Shown here: in pieces, positions 1-9,391 of the stretch
Layout of the letters: each line of letters opens with the position of its first letter
Position numbering within the stretch: the first letter of the stretch is position 1
Source of the DNA: VXPQ01 sp965248175
GTDB lineage: Bacteria > Bacteroidota > Rhodothermia > Rhodothermales > VXPQ01
Assembly (NCBI GenBank): GCA_965248175.1
Contig: OZ252093.1
Span: forward strand, 2,542,001 to 2,606,000
Reading direction: 5' to 3'
DNA: 64,000 bases
Notes under the pieces: generated by a model
What the model was told of the DNA's origin: nothing
Database searches by the model: none
What the model saw: the letters and a program-made list of their open reading frames with translations, nothing else
Position numbers and translations under genes: made by a program

Positions 1-272
1 GCCGCTGGCTCGATAACGTGTACGTGGAGCGCCTCTGGCGCAGCCTCAAGCAGGAAGAAGTCTACCGGCGCGCGTACGAGACGGTGAGCGAGGCCGGGAA
101 GGGGATTGCCGATTACCTGCGCTACTTCAACGAAGAGCGGCCTCACCAGGGACTTGACAACCGGACCCCCGACGACGTATTCTACAAACGAAAACCGCTG
201 CCCAAAGCGGCATAACCCGACGCGACAGTACACTTAAAAACGCAAAAAAAACTGTCCAGTTTTTTCGGACCA
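1..272 (+). mobile_element. IS3-family element, right end only (copy 0)
   Basis: This is the 3' portion of an IS3-family element that enters from outside the window. It holds the end of orfB followed by about 57 bp of terminal sequence. The terminus reads, on the reverse strand, TGGTCCGAAAAAACTGGACA, which nearly matches the right end of the intact copy ending near 56101. The start TGG followed about 15 bases later by TGGACA is the usual style of IS3-family ends. Beyond base 272 the sequence returns to the resident DUF4249 gene. The exact edge is uncertain by a few bases. Confidence 0.85.
3..215 (+). CDS. IS3-family transposase OrfB, C-terminal part (5' end outside window)
   Basis: The reading frame is open from the first bases and has no start in the window. 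It encodes about 70 residues of the DDE integrase core's end, including the stretch LWRSLKQEEVY with the final catalytic Glu region and the usual tail (YFNEERPHQGLDNRTP). It is almost identical to the last 70 residues of the complete OrfB ending at 56044, so family assignment is firm. Whether this copy is intact upstream cannot be seen. Confidence 0.9.
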   Translation, partial: RWLDNVYVERLWRSLKQEEVYRRAYETVSEAGKGIADYLRYFNEERPHQGLDNRTPDDVFYKRKPLPKAA

Positions 273-1285
273 TTTCTCTCCTCTCCACCCCACACATTCC
301 CCCCCGCATCGAAGTTGAACGCATGAACCGCGTAGCCGGCGAAAACGCCCAAGCCCTGCTCGATATTCGAATGTAAATGGACCGGTGGGGTTTGCAGTAA
401 GGCCGCCCCGATATCTATATCGCCCACCGTATCGGTTTGCAAAAGAGCCGTATGGTGATAGGTGAAATAGTCATCGCTCAGCACAGACAGCACCAGTCTG
501 TATCGGGATTCCACCGTTTCGAAAGGAAGCTCTGATGCAGTGATTTTGAACGATTTCGTTTGGCCGTCGAACAATTCGTCCGAAAAAAGAACACCCTGGA
601 AATAGTTGTCTTCTACGGACACGTCCGGGGAATCGAAAAAATACGCGTAGTCCTTGTACCGGAACGAGGTTTCGTTGCCTGCGAACGGAATCTCCCATAA
701 TGCCAGAGGACGGCCCGGCTCGTCCACGATGGGACGATACCCCCACTCATTCTCTTCCCCAACGGGAGACCACCGAAACAGTTCGAGTTTGTAGTAATTC
801 GTTCCCGGGGGATCCTCGATCCGTACGCGGAGCCGGTAGATTTCGCGACCGAACCGATCATCCGGATCGTCGAGACGCTCCAGTTCGTCAATGCCCGCCG
901 TCACGGCCGGAATGGAGGAAACGGCGCGTACTGCAGGCAAACCGGGCGCCTCCGCCCGGAGCGTATACATGGCGCCGGGAACCGGGTGCGCACCGGGGGG
1001 CGCCGTATAGATTCCCTCGCCCATGTGGGCAAGCGACGCCGAAAAATTCCCCGCCTCATCCGACACGCTTACTGTCGCATCGGTGACAGCCAGCTTCCTG
1101 GCGTTCTCGGCCCCTGTGATGTCCGCACTCCGGTTTAGCCGGACTGTCCACACACTGTCGGAAGAGAAAAAACCATGCACTACGAGTTGCGGAGTATGTT
1201 CGGGAACCGCAACCTCCACCACCGTCTCGCAGGCGCTCAATGCGCCCGCCGCAAGCAAGACAACGAATAGCGATCGTACGGACAT
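182..1285 (-). pseudogene. DUF4249-type outer-membrane lipoprotein, 3' end replaced by IS3 sequence
   Basis: The N-terminus has a short hydrophobic signal peptide ending in a lipobox (LSAC, Cys at residue 19), so the product would be a lipoprotein. The body has the Ig-like start and Tyr-rich middle of DUF4249 proteins, which usually pair with TonB-dependent receptors. Here the receptor gene lies 2 bp upstream, so the two form an operon. From base 272 downward the frame runs into the IS3 terminus: the last 30 or so residues (from about NGPKKLDSFF) are IS-derived. Native coding is therefore only 273-1285 and the usual C-terminal end is missing. The role in uptake is inferred from family and context. 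Confidence 0.8.
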
Positions 1286-1287
1286 GG

Positions 1288-3732
1288 TCAGAACGAGATG
1301 CGGTACGCGAAAGCAGGAAGCACCGGAAACAGACTCAACTGCCGGAAAGTGAAGGTGGAATCATCCGTGTCGTCGTATCCCCGGCTACTTTCCGGAACAG
1401 GATACACCACGAAGGGATTCCTCCGGTTGTAGGCATTATAGGCACCGAATGTGAGCGTGCGGGTCCCCCAAGAGCGTTCCTTGCGGAAATGCACGGCGAG
1501 ATCAAGCCGGTGGTAAGACCCAATCCGGGACGCATTGCGGGGGCCGTAATCCACCAGTATCCGATCTTCTTCGTCTCGGCGATAGCTATAGTCGTCATCC
1601 AGCGTAACCACATGACGACCCACCGGCAGCCACGCAGGATACCCGCTGCCGTATACCCAGGCCGCCGATATTTCCTTGTTTTTAGTCAGGCGGTACTGCG
1701 CCACGAGCGATACGTCGTGACGCCGGTCGTAGCGGTACGGGAAGGGTTTTCCATTATTCAGATTCCTGAAATCCCGTACGGCCTTGGCCCATGAATACCC
1801 GAGCCATCCGTTCAAGCGGCCCGTTTTCTTCTGCACGAACACTTCAAGACCATACGCAGCGCCACGGCCCGTTTCGATCAGATCGGGCCAGTTTCTGAAC
1901 ACCGAATCGAAGGTTTGCGTGCCCGCCTTGTATTCAATGAGGTCGGCCATCCATTTGTAATAGCCTTCGAGGGACGCTTCGTAACGCCCCGCCTTCATGC
2001 TTCGCACGGCGCCGGCCGCTATCTGATGACTCTTTTGCGGAGGCATGCGATCCATCGCCGAAACCCAGAAATCCGTAAAGGGATTTCCTGTGCTGGCTGT
2101 CAGGAAGTGTACCGGCTGCTGCATCCGCACGTATGATAATTTTGCCGACATGCGCCTCGCAATGCGCCGGCTCATGCTCAGGCGCGGCTCGATCGAGGGA
2201 TACCACTTGTTATCCACGAAATAATGTGCAAAGCGAAGACCTGCATTCACCCTGAGTCCAGAAAACAACGTCATGTCGTCTTCGGCATACAGCGCGGCTT
2301 CTCCGGAACGCACTACGCCGATCGGCGAGGTTAAGGTAGTGTCCGTCTCAGTTTCTCCCGAATACACCGACCATAACCAGAGCCTGCCCGGACTGAAACG
2401 ATGCAGAATGCCCTCCGCGCCGAAACGCATATAGTGCCTCGGAGAAGGTCGATGTTCCACATCCGCTTTCGCCGTGAAATCAAGGATGTCGGATACGTAA
2501 GAAACACTTGATTCATCTTTCTCCGACGGTGGCACTGACGTGTCTTCTTCGCGTACGCCGATGGAGAAACTGTAATTCGTCACGCCCACCAGGACGTTGG
2601 AAAATGTGCGGCTACCGAGCAATCGGTTCCACCTGACGGCGCCGAGACGGTTACGCCAGCCGAGGTCCCCACTGGCTTTCCCATCGTCCCATTTGTCCTT
2701 GACATAGAACAGGTCGCGCCCCGAATAGCCGCTCAGGTAGACGCGATCCTTCCTCGATACGATATAGTTGACCTTGAAATTCAAGTCGTAAAAAAAGTAG
2801 CCTCCCGTTGTATTTCCAGGCAGAAAAGGACGCACCAGCAGATCTGCGAGCGTACGCCGGCCGGTAACGAGAAAAGAGGCCTTGTCCTTTACGATCGGCC
2901 CTTCCAGCGTCACTCGCGACGCTATAATCCCGGTCCCCACTTCTCCGCTGTACTTTTTCAGGTTACCCTCCTTCATGGTGAGGTTCACCACGGACGAAAG
3001 GCGGCCTCCGTACCTCGCAGGGAAGCCCCCCTTGATCAGTTCGACGTGTTTCATCGCGTCCGCATTGAAGACGCTCAGAAAGCCGAACAAGTGGGTGGGA
3101 TTGTACAGCGGAAGTCCATCCAGCAGGATGAGATTCTGGTCGGGGCCCCCGCCCCGTACGTAAAATCCGCTCCGGCCTTCGGATCCCGACTGCACGCCCG
3201 GCAACAGTTGCAGCGTTTTCTGTATATCCACTTCGCCGAGCAGAGCCGGCAGCGACTGTATCTGCTCCACCGCCACTTCGTGGCGCCCCATCTGCGGCTC
3301 GTCGATGGGGGAATCCGCTTGCGCAACAACTTCGATCTCCTCCAGACCTATGGCATAGGGTACAAGCGCAACGTCGAGCGTCGTATTTGCTGCCAGCGAC
3401 AGGGCATACGTAGCGGTCTCGTAGCCGAGGTAGGAGAACGCGAGCATCAGGGAGTCGCGCCGGACCGTCAGGCTGTAAAAGCCATACTGGTTGGTGACCG
3501 CGCCAATGCCCAGTTCCGGAACGCTCACCGTGGCGCCCGGAAGCCGCTCACCGCTCGAAGCGTCCTCTACGTACCCATTGACGGTGCGGGGCAAGGACTG
3601 CGCCTGTCCGGTATCCTGAGCATGCGCTGAAGCCGCAGCGAGCCCCCCTGCCCAAAGACACACTGCGAGAAGGAAACCCGCGCCGGACCTAATCCCGGCG
3701 CATGAACCTGTTCTAAAGGAGAAAAACAACAC
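1288..3732 (-). CDS. TonB-dependent outer-membrane receptor with CarboxypepD-like N-domain
   Basis: The 814-residue protein has a signal peptide (about residues 1-38, ending near SAHAQ). A carboxypeptidase regulatory-like Ig domain follows (about 50-130, VNGYVEDASSGERLPGATV), then a plug domain (about 135-260, with the YVRGGGPDQNLILLDG segment) and a long beta-barrel ending in a C-terminal Phe (YRISF), as expected for Bam-inserted porins. It imports an unknown substrate across the outer membrane using TonB energy. A tonB-type gene lies just upstream on the same strand and the DUF4249 lipoprotein gene 2 bp downstream. The substrate cannot be told from sequence. Confidence 0.92.
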   Translation of the reverse strand: MLFFSFRTGSCAGIRSGAGFLLAVCLWAGGLAAASAHAQDTGQAQSLPRTVNGYVEDASSGERLPGATVSVPELGIGAVTNQYGFYSLTVRRDSLMLAFSYLGYETATYALSLAANTTLDVALVPYAIGLEEIEVVAQADSPIDEPQMGRHEVAVEQIQSLPALLGEVDIQKTLQLLPGVQSGSEGRSGFYVRGGGPDQNLILLDGLPLYNPTHLFGFLSVFNADAMKHVELIKGGFPARYGGRLSSVVNLTMKEGNLKKYSGEVGTGIIASRVTLEGPIVKDKASFLVTGRRTLADLLVRPFLPGNTTGGYFFYDLNFKVNYIVSRKDRVYLSGYSGRDLFYVKDKWDDGKASGDLGWRNRLGAVRWNRLLGSRTFSNVLVGVTNYSFSIGVREEDTSVPPSEKDESSVSYVSDILDFTAKADVEHRPSPRHYMRFGAEGILHRFSPGRLWLWSVYSGETETDTTLTSPIGVVRSGEAALYAEDDMTLFSGLRVNAGLRFAHYFVDNKWYPSIEPRLSMSRRIARRMSAKLSYVRMQQPVHFLTASTGNPFTDFWVSAMDRMPPQKSHQIAAGAVRSMKAGRYEASLEGYYKWMADLIEYKAGTQTFDSVFRNWPDLIETGRGAAYGLEVFVQKKTGRLNGWLGYSWAKAVRDFRNLNNGKPFPYRYDRRHDVSLVAQYRLTKNKEISAAWVYGSGYPAWLPVGRHVVTLDDDYSYRRDEEDRILVDYGPRNASRIGSYHRLDLAVHFRKERSWGTRTLTFGAYNAYNRRNPFVVYPVPESSRGYDDTDDSTFTFRQLSLFPVLPAFAYRISF

Positions 3733-3882
3733 TCCTGCCTGTGCGGTGAATAATTACTCGAATCTGCTAAAAACAGTAGCGATTTCTATATCGAGTGCAC
3801 AGGGTGTGTTAAGAATGGAAAATACGGAGGTGATACCTCACATACGGCGAACGATGGGACAGGTTTCCTGCAATCCTTTCCA

Positions 3883-4608
3883 CTATTCCAGGCGGAACCG
3901 GAACGTGACGATGCCCGTCTGCGGCTCCTGCGGCGCGTTGGGCGGCAGGGGATTGAAGCGCCAGCGCTGCAAGATGTCCATTGTGGCCTTCTCCAGAGTG
4001 GCATCGCCCTTCAGGAGCAGAAAACGCTGCACGATCCGACCTTGCGGATCGACGGTAATGCGCACCCGGATCGTCGCATTCACCTGCTCCCGGTACTCGG
4101 GAATCGGAGCATACATAGGGTCGCGATTCAGCCCTTCTATTTCGAAGGGGGCAGTGGTCAATTCGTCCAGGCCTTCTCCCGTTTCAGCAGGGCGCGTTTC
4201 ACCCGTTTCGCTGGGCACGGCGCTACCAAGCGGGCGAACGGGGGGTGGTTCGGGCTCCGGATCGGGCTCTTCCGTCGCTTCCTCGCTATCCTGCCGTTCG
4301 GGAGAAACCTCCTCTATCTCCGGCGTCGTTACCTGATCTTCCTCGACGACAGGTTGCGTCTGGTCCGGCAAATCCACCTGTCTGGCTTCTTCCGGCGCAG
4401 GCGCAGGTTCCTTCGGGGGTTCCTGCGGCTCTTCCGGAGCGACGGTTTCCTCCGAAGCGCGGCTCTCCGCATAGGGGCCGAATTCCACCTCTACAAATCC
4501 TATTTGCCGGGAATCAGCCTGCGACACCGTAAGAAAAGCGAAACCGAGGAGAACCCCGGCGTGCAGTACAATGCTGGCCCCCAAACCGATCCAGTCGTTC
4601 TTGTTCAT
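3883..4608 (-). CDS. tonB: TonB-family energy transducer
   Basis: The protein has one N-terminal membrane anchor (about residues 8-28, IVLHAGVLLGFAFLTV). A long Pro/Glu-rich spacer (about 45-140) crosses the periplasm. The C-terminal TonB domain (about 165-241) contains the typical VDPQGRIVQRFLLLKG and WRFNPLPPNAPQEPQTG segments. It passes proton-motive energy to outer-membrane receptors, probably including the receptor gene directly downstream (150-bp gap). I chose the ATG at 4608, giving MNKND just before the membrane helix. A TTG at 4626 would add six residues; neither has a strong ribosome-binding site. Confidence 0.88.
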   Translation of the reverse strand: MNKNDWIGLGASIVLHAGVLLGFAFLTVSQADSRQIGFVEVEFGPYAESRASEETVAPEEPQEPPKEPAPAPEEARQVDLPDQTQPVVEEDQVTTPEIEEVSPERQDSEEATEEPDPEPEPPPVRPLGSAVPSETGETRPAETGEGLDELTTAPFEIEGLNRDPMYAPIPEYREQVNATIRVRITVDPQGRIVQRFLLLKGDATLEKATMDILQRWRFNPLPPNAPQEPQTGIVTFRFRLE

Positions 4609-4866
4609 GCGATCCGCTGGTTGCAAACGCCCCTGTCAGAGGGCATTGAAGCGTTTGAAGAGAAGAATGCCGGAAAAGAAAGAAAACGACATAACAACAA
4701 CATAACATAGAACACGCCAGGAGGGTTCGGGATCCCCCCAGACCTGTATTGACTGCGCCCGTTTTATACGCAAAACGGTCGCGCGAAAACGCAGATTCCT
4801 TGTTACTTTATCATGTCTGTCGCATGCTATCACAATTTTCCCGAACCCGCCCGGCCACGAAAAATC

Positions 4867-5775
4867 ATGAACACCCCCCGGCATCAGGCCGATCTGCCCC
4901 GCATGCGTGAGCAGCTCCTGACATGGATTGCCCGGCAAGCCAGTGAGGAAGCCATGCAATGGCTGCGCACCCGTCATGCAGAAATTTCAGGGGGCGCTCC
5001 CGCTTCCAAATGTTTTATGGCGTTCAGTGGCGCGCCTCGCCGGATTACCAAAGAAACGCTGGCCCTCGACAAGGCGGACCTGCAGAAAGCCGACGCCCTG
5101 CGTCCGGGTTGGAACCCGTCTGCCTGGAGTGTCGACGAAGCCGCCCGCGCCCTGTTGATCCTGTCTTTCCCCGCAGTCGACGAAAACGTATATGTCGGCA
5201 TGGTCGAGCAAGTATTCTCGACTGCCGATGTCCGCGAATCGGCGGCGCTTTACCGGATGTTGCCGCTCTACCCCTTTCCCGAACGTTTCCAGGCACGCGC
5301 TGCAGAGGGCATTCGCAGCAATATGACCTCTGTATTCCAGGCCGTCGCCCACCACAATCCCTATCCCTCGGAGTATTTCGACGAGGGTGCATGGAATCAG
5401 ATGGTGCTGAAGGCCCTCTTTACCGACAGTCCCCTGTACAAGGTGAGCGGGTTGGACGCACGCGTGAACCCACCCCTTGCACGTATGCTTGTGGATTACG
5501 CACACGAGAGATGGGCTGCCGGACGCACCGTTTCTCCCGAACTCTGGAGACCTGTGGGACCCTTTGCGGCCGATGGGTATTTGCACGACCTCGAACGGGT
5601 CCTGACCGGCGGCGAAGAGATGGAACAGGAAGCCGCCGCGCTGGCGCTCGCGGATGCGAACACGCCCGCCGCCACCGAACTTCTTGACAGATTTTCCATC
5701 CTGAAACAACGCATCGGAGCCGGCGAACTGAACTGGGAATCGTTCAGCCGGAACCGTATCCGGGGCTCCGCATAG
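4867..5775 (+). CDS. eboA: EboA-domain protein
   Basis: About 302 residues, mostly helical. It resembles EboA, the first protein of the ebo cluster, which in cyanobacteria is linked to moving the scytonemin precursor to the periplasm and is also found in eustigmatophyte plastids and diverse bacteria. Its biochemical role is unknown. The segment FPERFQARAAEGIRSNMTSVFQAVAHHNPYPSEYF carries the recognisable EboA core. The gene is followed 75 bp later by eboB on the same strand. I prefer the ATG at 4867 because the 18 residues upstream (ATG 4813) look non-conserved. Assignment rests on both sequence and the neighbouring ebo genes. Confidence 0.82.
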   Translation: MNTPRHQADLPRMREQLLTWIARQASEEAMQWLRTRHAEISGGAPASKCFMAFSGAPRRITKETLALDKADLQKADALRPGWNPSAWSVDEAARALLILSFPAVDENVYVGMVEQVFSTADVRESAALYRMLPLYPFPERFQARAAEGIRSNMTSVFQAVAHHNPYPSEYFDEGAWNQMVLKALFTDSPLYKVSGLDARVNPPLARMLVDYAHERWAAGRTVSPELWRPVGPFAADGYLHDLERVLTGGEEMEQEAAALALADANTPAATELLDRFSILKQRIGAGELNWESFSRNRIRGSA

Positions 5776-5850
5776 GTTTCCGCACACATAACAGACGCTC
5801 CCCGGTACCGATTTCGTTTTTACAGGCTCCGATTATACATCCATCCCGTT

Positions 5851-6771
5851 ATGCCGACCCGCCCTTCCCTGTTTATCGATCCGCATGTCCACATGATTTC
5901 CCGGACAACGGACGACTACGAGGCCATGCGCGCCGCCGGCGTCGTAGCCGTGATAGAACCGGCTTTCTGGCTGGGACAACCGCGCACCACACTTGGGGCC
6001 TTCAAGGATTACTTCTCCATGATCGTGGGCTGGGAACGGTTCCGGGCAGGACAATTCGGCGTTCGGCACTACTGTACCATCGGACTCAATTCAAAAGAGG
6101 CCAATAACGAACCTCTTGCAGACGAAGTGATGGAACTCCTGCCGCTCTATGCCGCCAAGGAAGGGGTCGTTGCGATCGGGGAAATCGGGTACGATGACAT
6201 GACGCCCGCCGAAGACAAGTATTTTCGGCTGCAACTCGAACTGGCGAAAGAACTCGACATGCTCGTGCTGATTCACACCCCGCATCGTAACAAAAAAGAG
6301 GGTACGAGTCGAAGCATGGATGCCTGTGACGATATCGGACTTGCCCCCGACCGGGTCATCGTGGATCATAACAACGAGGAGACGGTCCAGGAAGTCCTTG
6401 ACCGGGGCTACTGGGCCGCATTCACCATCTACCCCTTCACGAAAATGGGCAATGAGCGGATGGTCGAAATTGTCCGCGAATACGGCGCCGAGCGCATTTT
6501 CATCGACAGTGCGGCGGATTGGGGCATCAGCGACCCGCTGGCCGTACCCAAAACGGCCCGGCTCATGGCTGAGCGGGGCATCGCAGAGGACCTGATCCGC
6601 ACGGTTACGTACGACAACGCCCTCAAGGCATACGGGCAAAGCGGGCAGTTTTCGGAAAAAGACTGGCTGGAGCCGGCGCCGATCGACCAGCGTGATCTGT
6701 ACGGCGGCAACTCGGTGCTGCGAGGCGGACAAGCCCCTGTCGTGAAGGAGAAAGGATTGATCATCGAGTGA
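5851..6771 (+). CDS. eboB: EboB, TatD-family metal-dependent hydrolase
   Basis: A 306-residue TIM-barrel amidohydrolase of the TatD type. The metal ligands are visible: DPHVHM near residue 10, GEIGYDD near 112, IHTPHR near 143, VDHNNEE near 170 and FIDSAADWG near 213. It lacks the standard TatD DNase spacing and matches the ebo-cluster branch. The substrate is unknown. Its stop codon overlaps by 11 bp the end of the reverse-strand fic gene, which occupies the place where eboC normally follows. Confidence 0.85.
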   Translation: MPTRPSLFIDPHVHMISRTTDDYEAMRAAGVVAVIEPAFWLGQPRTTLGAFKDYFSMIVGWERFRAGQFGVRHYCTIGLNSKEANNEPLADEVMELLPLYAAKEGVVAIGEIGYDDMTPAEDKYFRLQLELAKELDMLVLIHTPHRNKKEGTSRSMDACDDIGLAPDRVIVDHNNEETVQEVLDRGYWAAFTIYPFTKMGNERMVEIVREYGAERIFIDSAADWGISDPLAVPKTARLMAERGIAEDLIRTVTYDNALKAYGQSGQFSEKDWLEPAPIDQRDLYGGNSVLRGGQAPVVKEKGLIIE

Positions 6772-7915
6772 TTGGCCCGTCCTGTGCCGCCGCACCGTCC
6801 GGGGACCGGAAATCCACAAGATCGTAACTCGTGCTGCGCCCTCCTCCCGGGTTGCGAAGAAGGATACCGCGCTCAATGAGTTCCGTTATATCCCGCAGCG
6901 CGGTGTCCTGGGAGCATTTCGCAAGCTTCCCCCATTTCGATGTGGTGATCTTGCCCTCGAACCCATCGAGAAGGCGGGTGAGAACATAGTGCTGGCGCTC
7001 GTTGAGAGCAAACCCCGCAATGCGCTCCCGGAACCGAGCCTTGTCGAACACTGCGTCAAGGGTTGTCCCGGCGCCGTCAATGGCCCGTTTCAGACAATCC
7101 AGAAACCAGTACATCCATAAGGAAATGTCCGTCGAGCCTTGCTGGGTTACTTCCAGTATCCTGTAATAGCCTATGCGCTCCTTCCGGATTTGCGACGACA
7201 TGCTGTAGAAGCGTTGCGAACTCCTTTCGGAACGGGCCAGCGCCATATCCGCAATGGCCCTGGCGATACGCCCGTTGCCGTCGTCAAAAGGGTGGATAGT
7301 GACAAACCAGAGGTGGGCCAATCCGGCCCTGAGCACACCATCCATTTCGCCGGACGCGTTGAACCACTCGAGAAAACGTTTCATTTCCTGATCGAGCCGC
7401 TCGGCAGGCGGAGCCTCGAAATGTACCTGCTCATGACCGACAGGGCCGGAAACCACCTGCATGGGGCCGGTGCGATCATCACGCCAGGCCCCTGTAACAA
7501 TCCGTCTCAAACCGCTGTAGCCGTCAGGGAACAACAAGGCATGCCAACCCCATAGCCGCTCGACAGTCAGGGGCAAGTGATAACAGCCCGTAGCGTCAAG
7601 CATCATCCGGACCATACCTTCTACATTGCGGTCCACACGGCCAAGGCCACCGATATCTATCCCAAGATGACGGGCAAGCGAGGAGCGAACCTGCTCCGTG
7701 TCCAACTTCTCCCCTTCGATGTCACTACTCTGAAGGACATCCTCAGTAAGCGTTTGGAGAACCGCTTCCTGTCGAAGGTCGAAACTCAGCGCCTCCATGC
7801 GGCCAAGGAGACGCCCCTGACGGTACCGTACGGTAGCCAGCATCTTGGTCAATGCCTCCTGATTCCAGTGGAAGCAAGGCCAATCAGGATGCTCATGGAG
7901 ATATATTCTACGCAT
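6761..7915 (-). CDS. Fic-family protein with N-terminal DUF4172-like domain
   Basis: About 384 residues. The N-terminus (YLHEHPDWPCFHW) matches the DUF4172 segment of large Fic proteins. A SSDIEG segment at residues 63-68 fits the (S/T)xxxE(G/N) inhibitory helix of class II Fic enzymes. The catalytic Fic motif HPFDDGNGR is complete at 208-216, with the active His and the phosphate-binding loop. A C-terminal winged-helix-like region (about 310-370) follows. Such proteins attach AMP or other groups to target proteins. The ATG at 7915 was chosen because the 62 residues upstream are low in coding character and precede the DUF4172 start. It is inserted between eboB and eboD on the opposite strand. 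Confidence 0.88.
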   Translation of the reverse strand: MRRIYLHEHPDWPCFHWNQEALTKMLATVRYRQGRLLGRMEALSFDLRQEAVLQTLTEDVLQSSDIEGEKLDTEQVRSSLARHLGIDIGGLGRVDRNVEGMVRMMLDATGCYHLPLTVERLWGWHALLFPDGYSGLRRIVTGAWRDDRTGPMQVVSGPVGHEQVHFEAPPAERLDQEMKRFLEWFNASGEMDGVLRAGLAHLWFVTIHPFDDGNGRIARAIADMALARSERSSQRFYSMSSQIRKERIGYYRILEVTQQGSTDISLWMYWFLDCLKRAIDGAGTTLDAVFDKARFRERIAGFALNERQHYVLTRLLDGFEGKITTSKWGKLAKCSQDTALRDITELIERGILLRNPGGGRSTSYDLVDFRSPDGAAAQDGPITR

Positions 7916-8166
7916 AATATGCGGTGATTGTACGTCATAGTCGCCGCAAATGCAAATAATCGCCGCAAAATTTGCATAGAAAAGAAATATTGGCGAATTC
8001 GTCCACCCCTTGCACAGCGCTCGTAGCCTACCCCGCGAAACATGAGGCAACGCCCCCTTGTTTCTTGATCTTTTCGGCAGCGAAGGGGTATCATACCGCA
8101 AAAGCCGGTAAAATCGGGCCGGCCAACCTTGTGTACAGCCATATCATAGCAGGAAAGCCCTTGCCG

Positions 8167-9384
8167 ATGCAAACAATCCGGCAGGATATTCACGTAACGT
8201 TTCGATACGACGTACATTTCGTCACGGACGCTTTCAACCCGGAAAACGACCTGCTCGGCCGCATCGTTGAAACGGAAGAGGACCTTGCCTCCCGCAAGAT
8301 ACTGACCGTTATCGACGAGGGGCTGCTGCCCCACTATCCGGACCTCCCCGAGCGCGTGGGCGCCTACTTTTCGCGCCGGGCCGTTGCGTTGAGCCCGCCC
8401 CCCACCGTATTTGCGCCTGCGGGAGAAGCGGCCAAAAATGACCCGACGCTTGTCAGTGATCTGCACGCCGCCATACGACAAGCCGGGCTATGTCGACACT
8501 CGTACATCCTGGCGATCGGGGGCGGCTCCGTTTTGGACCTTGCAGGGTACGCCGCCGCCACCGCACACCGGGGCATCCGCCTGATTCGCATGCCTACTAC
8601 GGTACTCGGCCAGAACGATTCAGGCGTGGGTGTAAAAAACAGTGTGAATGCATTGCACGCCAAGAACTTCCTGGGGACGTTCGCGCCTCCGTACGCCGTA
8701 GTCAACGACCTTTCGTTCCTGGCCTCGTTATCCGACCGCGACTGGCGGAGCGGTATCGCCGAAGCAATCAAAGTAGCGCTTATCAAAGACACCGCTTTCT
8801 TCGACGAACTCGAAGCGAATGCAGAGCGCCTTGCGCCGCCCCGGCGGGATGCGAACGCAATGACCCGGCTCATTTACCAGTGCGCCACCCTCCATCTCGA
8901 CCATATCGCCACGTCCGGGGATCCTTTTGAGATGGGCGCCTCCCGTCCCCTCGACTTCGGCCACTGGGCCGCGCACCAGCTGGAGCAACTCACAGACTAC
9001 GAACTCCGGCACGGGGAAGCTGTGGCTATCGGTATTGCGCTCGACGCAACCTATTCGCACCTGTGCGGCCTCCTCCCCACAAGCGACTGGGGAAGAGCCC
9101 TGGACCTCCTTGATGCAGTGGGTTTCAACTTGTACGTACCCGAAATCGACGAACACATGGATGATCCGGAGCATCCGCGATCTGTTTTCCGAGGTCTCGA
9201 AGCCTTCCGGGAACACCTCGGCGGCGAGTTGACCATTATGTTGCTGGCAAACATCGGCCGGGGCATAGAGGTGCACGATGTCGATCTGGCCGTGTACCGC
9301 CGTGCAATGACCCTCTTGCGCACGCGGAAAACCGGCGCCAATGTCCGGAACGCCGCCGAAAACATCGTCGCAAATACCCCCTGA
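8167..9384 (+). CDS. eboD: EboD, 3-dehydroquinate synthase-like cyclase
   Basis: A 405-residue member of the sugar-phosphate cyclase superfamily. The NAD-binding GGGSVLDLAGYAAA (near 120) and the metal-binding residues in the GIAEAIK and LDFGHWAAHQ / RHGEAVAIG segments are present. The normal DHQ-synthase DASVGGKTGIN substrate loop reads DSGVGVKNSVN, which argues for a substrate other than DAHP, as in other EboD proteins. The ATG at 8167 places the MQTIRQDIHVTF start correctly; a longer frame from 7972 has no support. eboE starts 7 bp after the stop. The 250 bp upstream, divergent from fic, should hold the promoter. Confidence 0.87.
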   Translation: MQTIRQDIHVTFRYDVHFVTDAFNPENDLLGRIVETEEDLASRKILTVIDEGLLPHYPDLPERVGAYFSRRAVALSPPPTVFAPAGEAAKNDPTLVSDLHAAIRQAGLCRHSYILAIGGGSVLDLAGYAAATAHRGIRLIRMPTTVLGQNDSGVGVKNSVNALHAKNFLGTFAPPYAVVNDLSFLASLSDRDWRSGIAEAIKVALIKDTAFFDELEANAERLAPPRRDANAMTRLIYQCATLHLDHIATSGDPFEMGASRPLDFGHWAAHQLEQLTDYELRHGEAVAIGIALDATYSHLCGLLPTSDWGRALDLLDAVGFNLYVPEIDEHMDDPEHPRSVFRGLEAFREHLGGELTIMLLANIGRGIEVHDVDLAVYRRAMTLLRTRKTGANVRNAAENIVANTP

Positions 9385-9391
9385 CGCTCCC

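Noticed and set aside
4749..4764. TTGACT ... TATACG upstream of eboA as a promoter
   Set aside because: The two boxes are only about 10 bases apart, too close for a sigma-70-type promoter.
7972..8166. Upstream 65-residue extension of EboD
   Set aside because: Family members begin near MQTIRQDIHVTF; the extension looks non-coding and would remove the fic-eboD promoter space.
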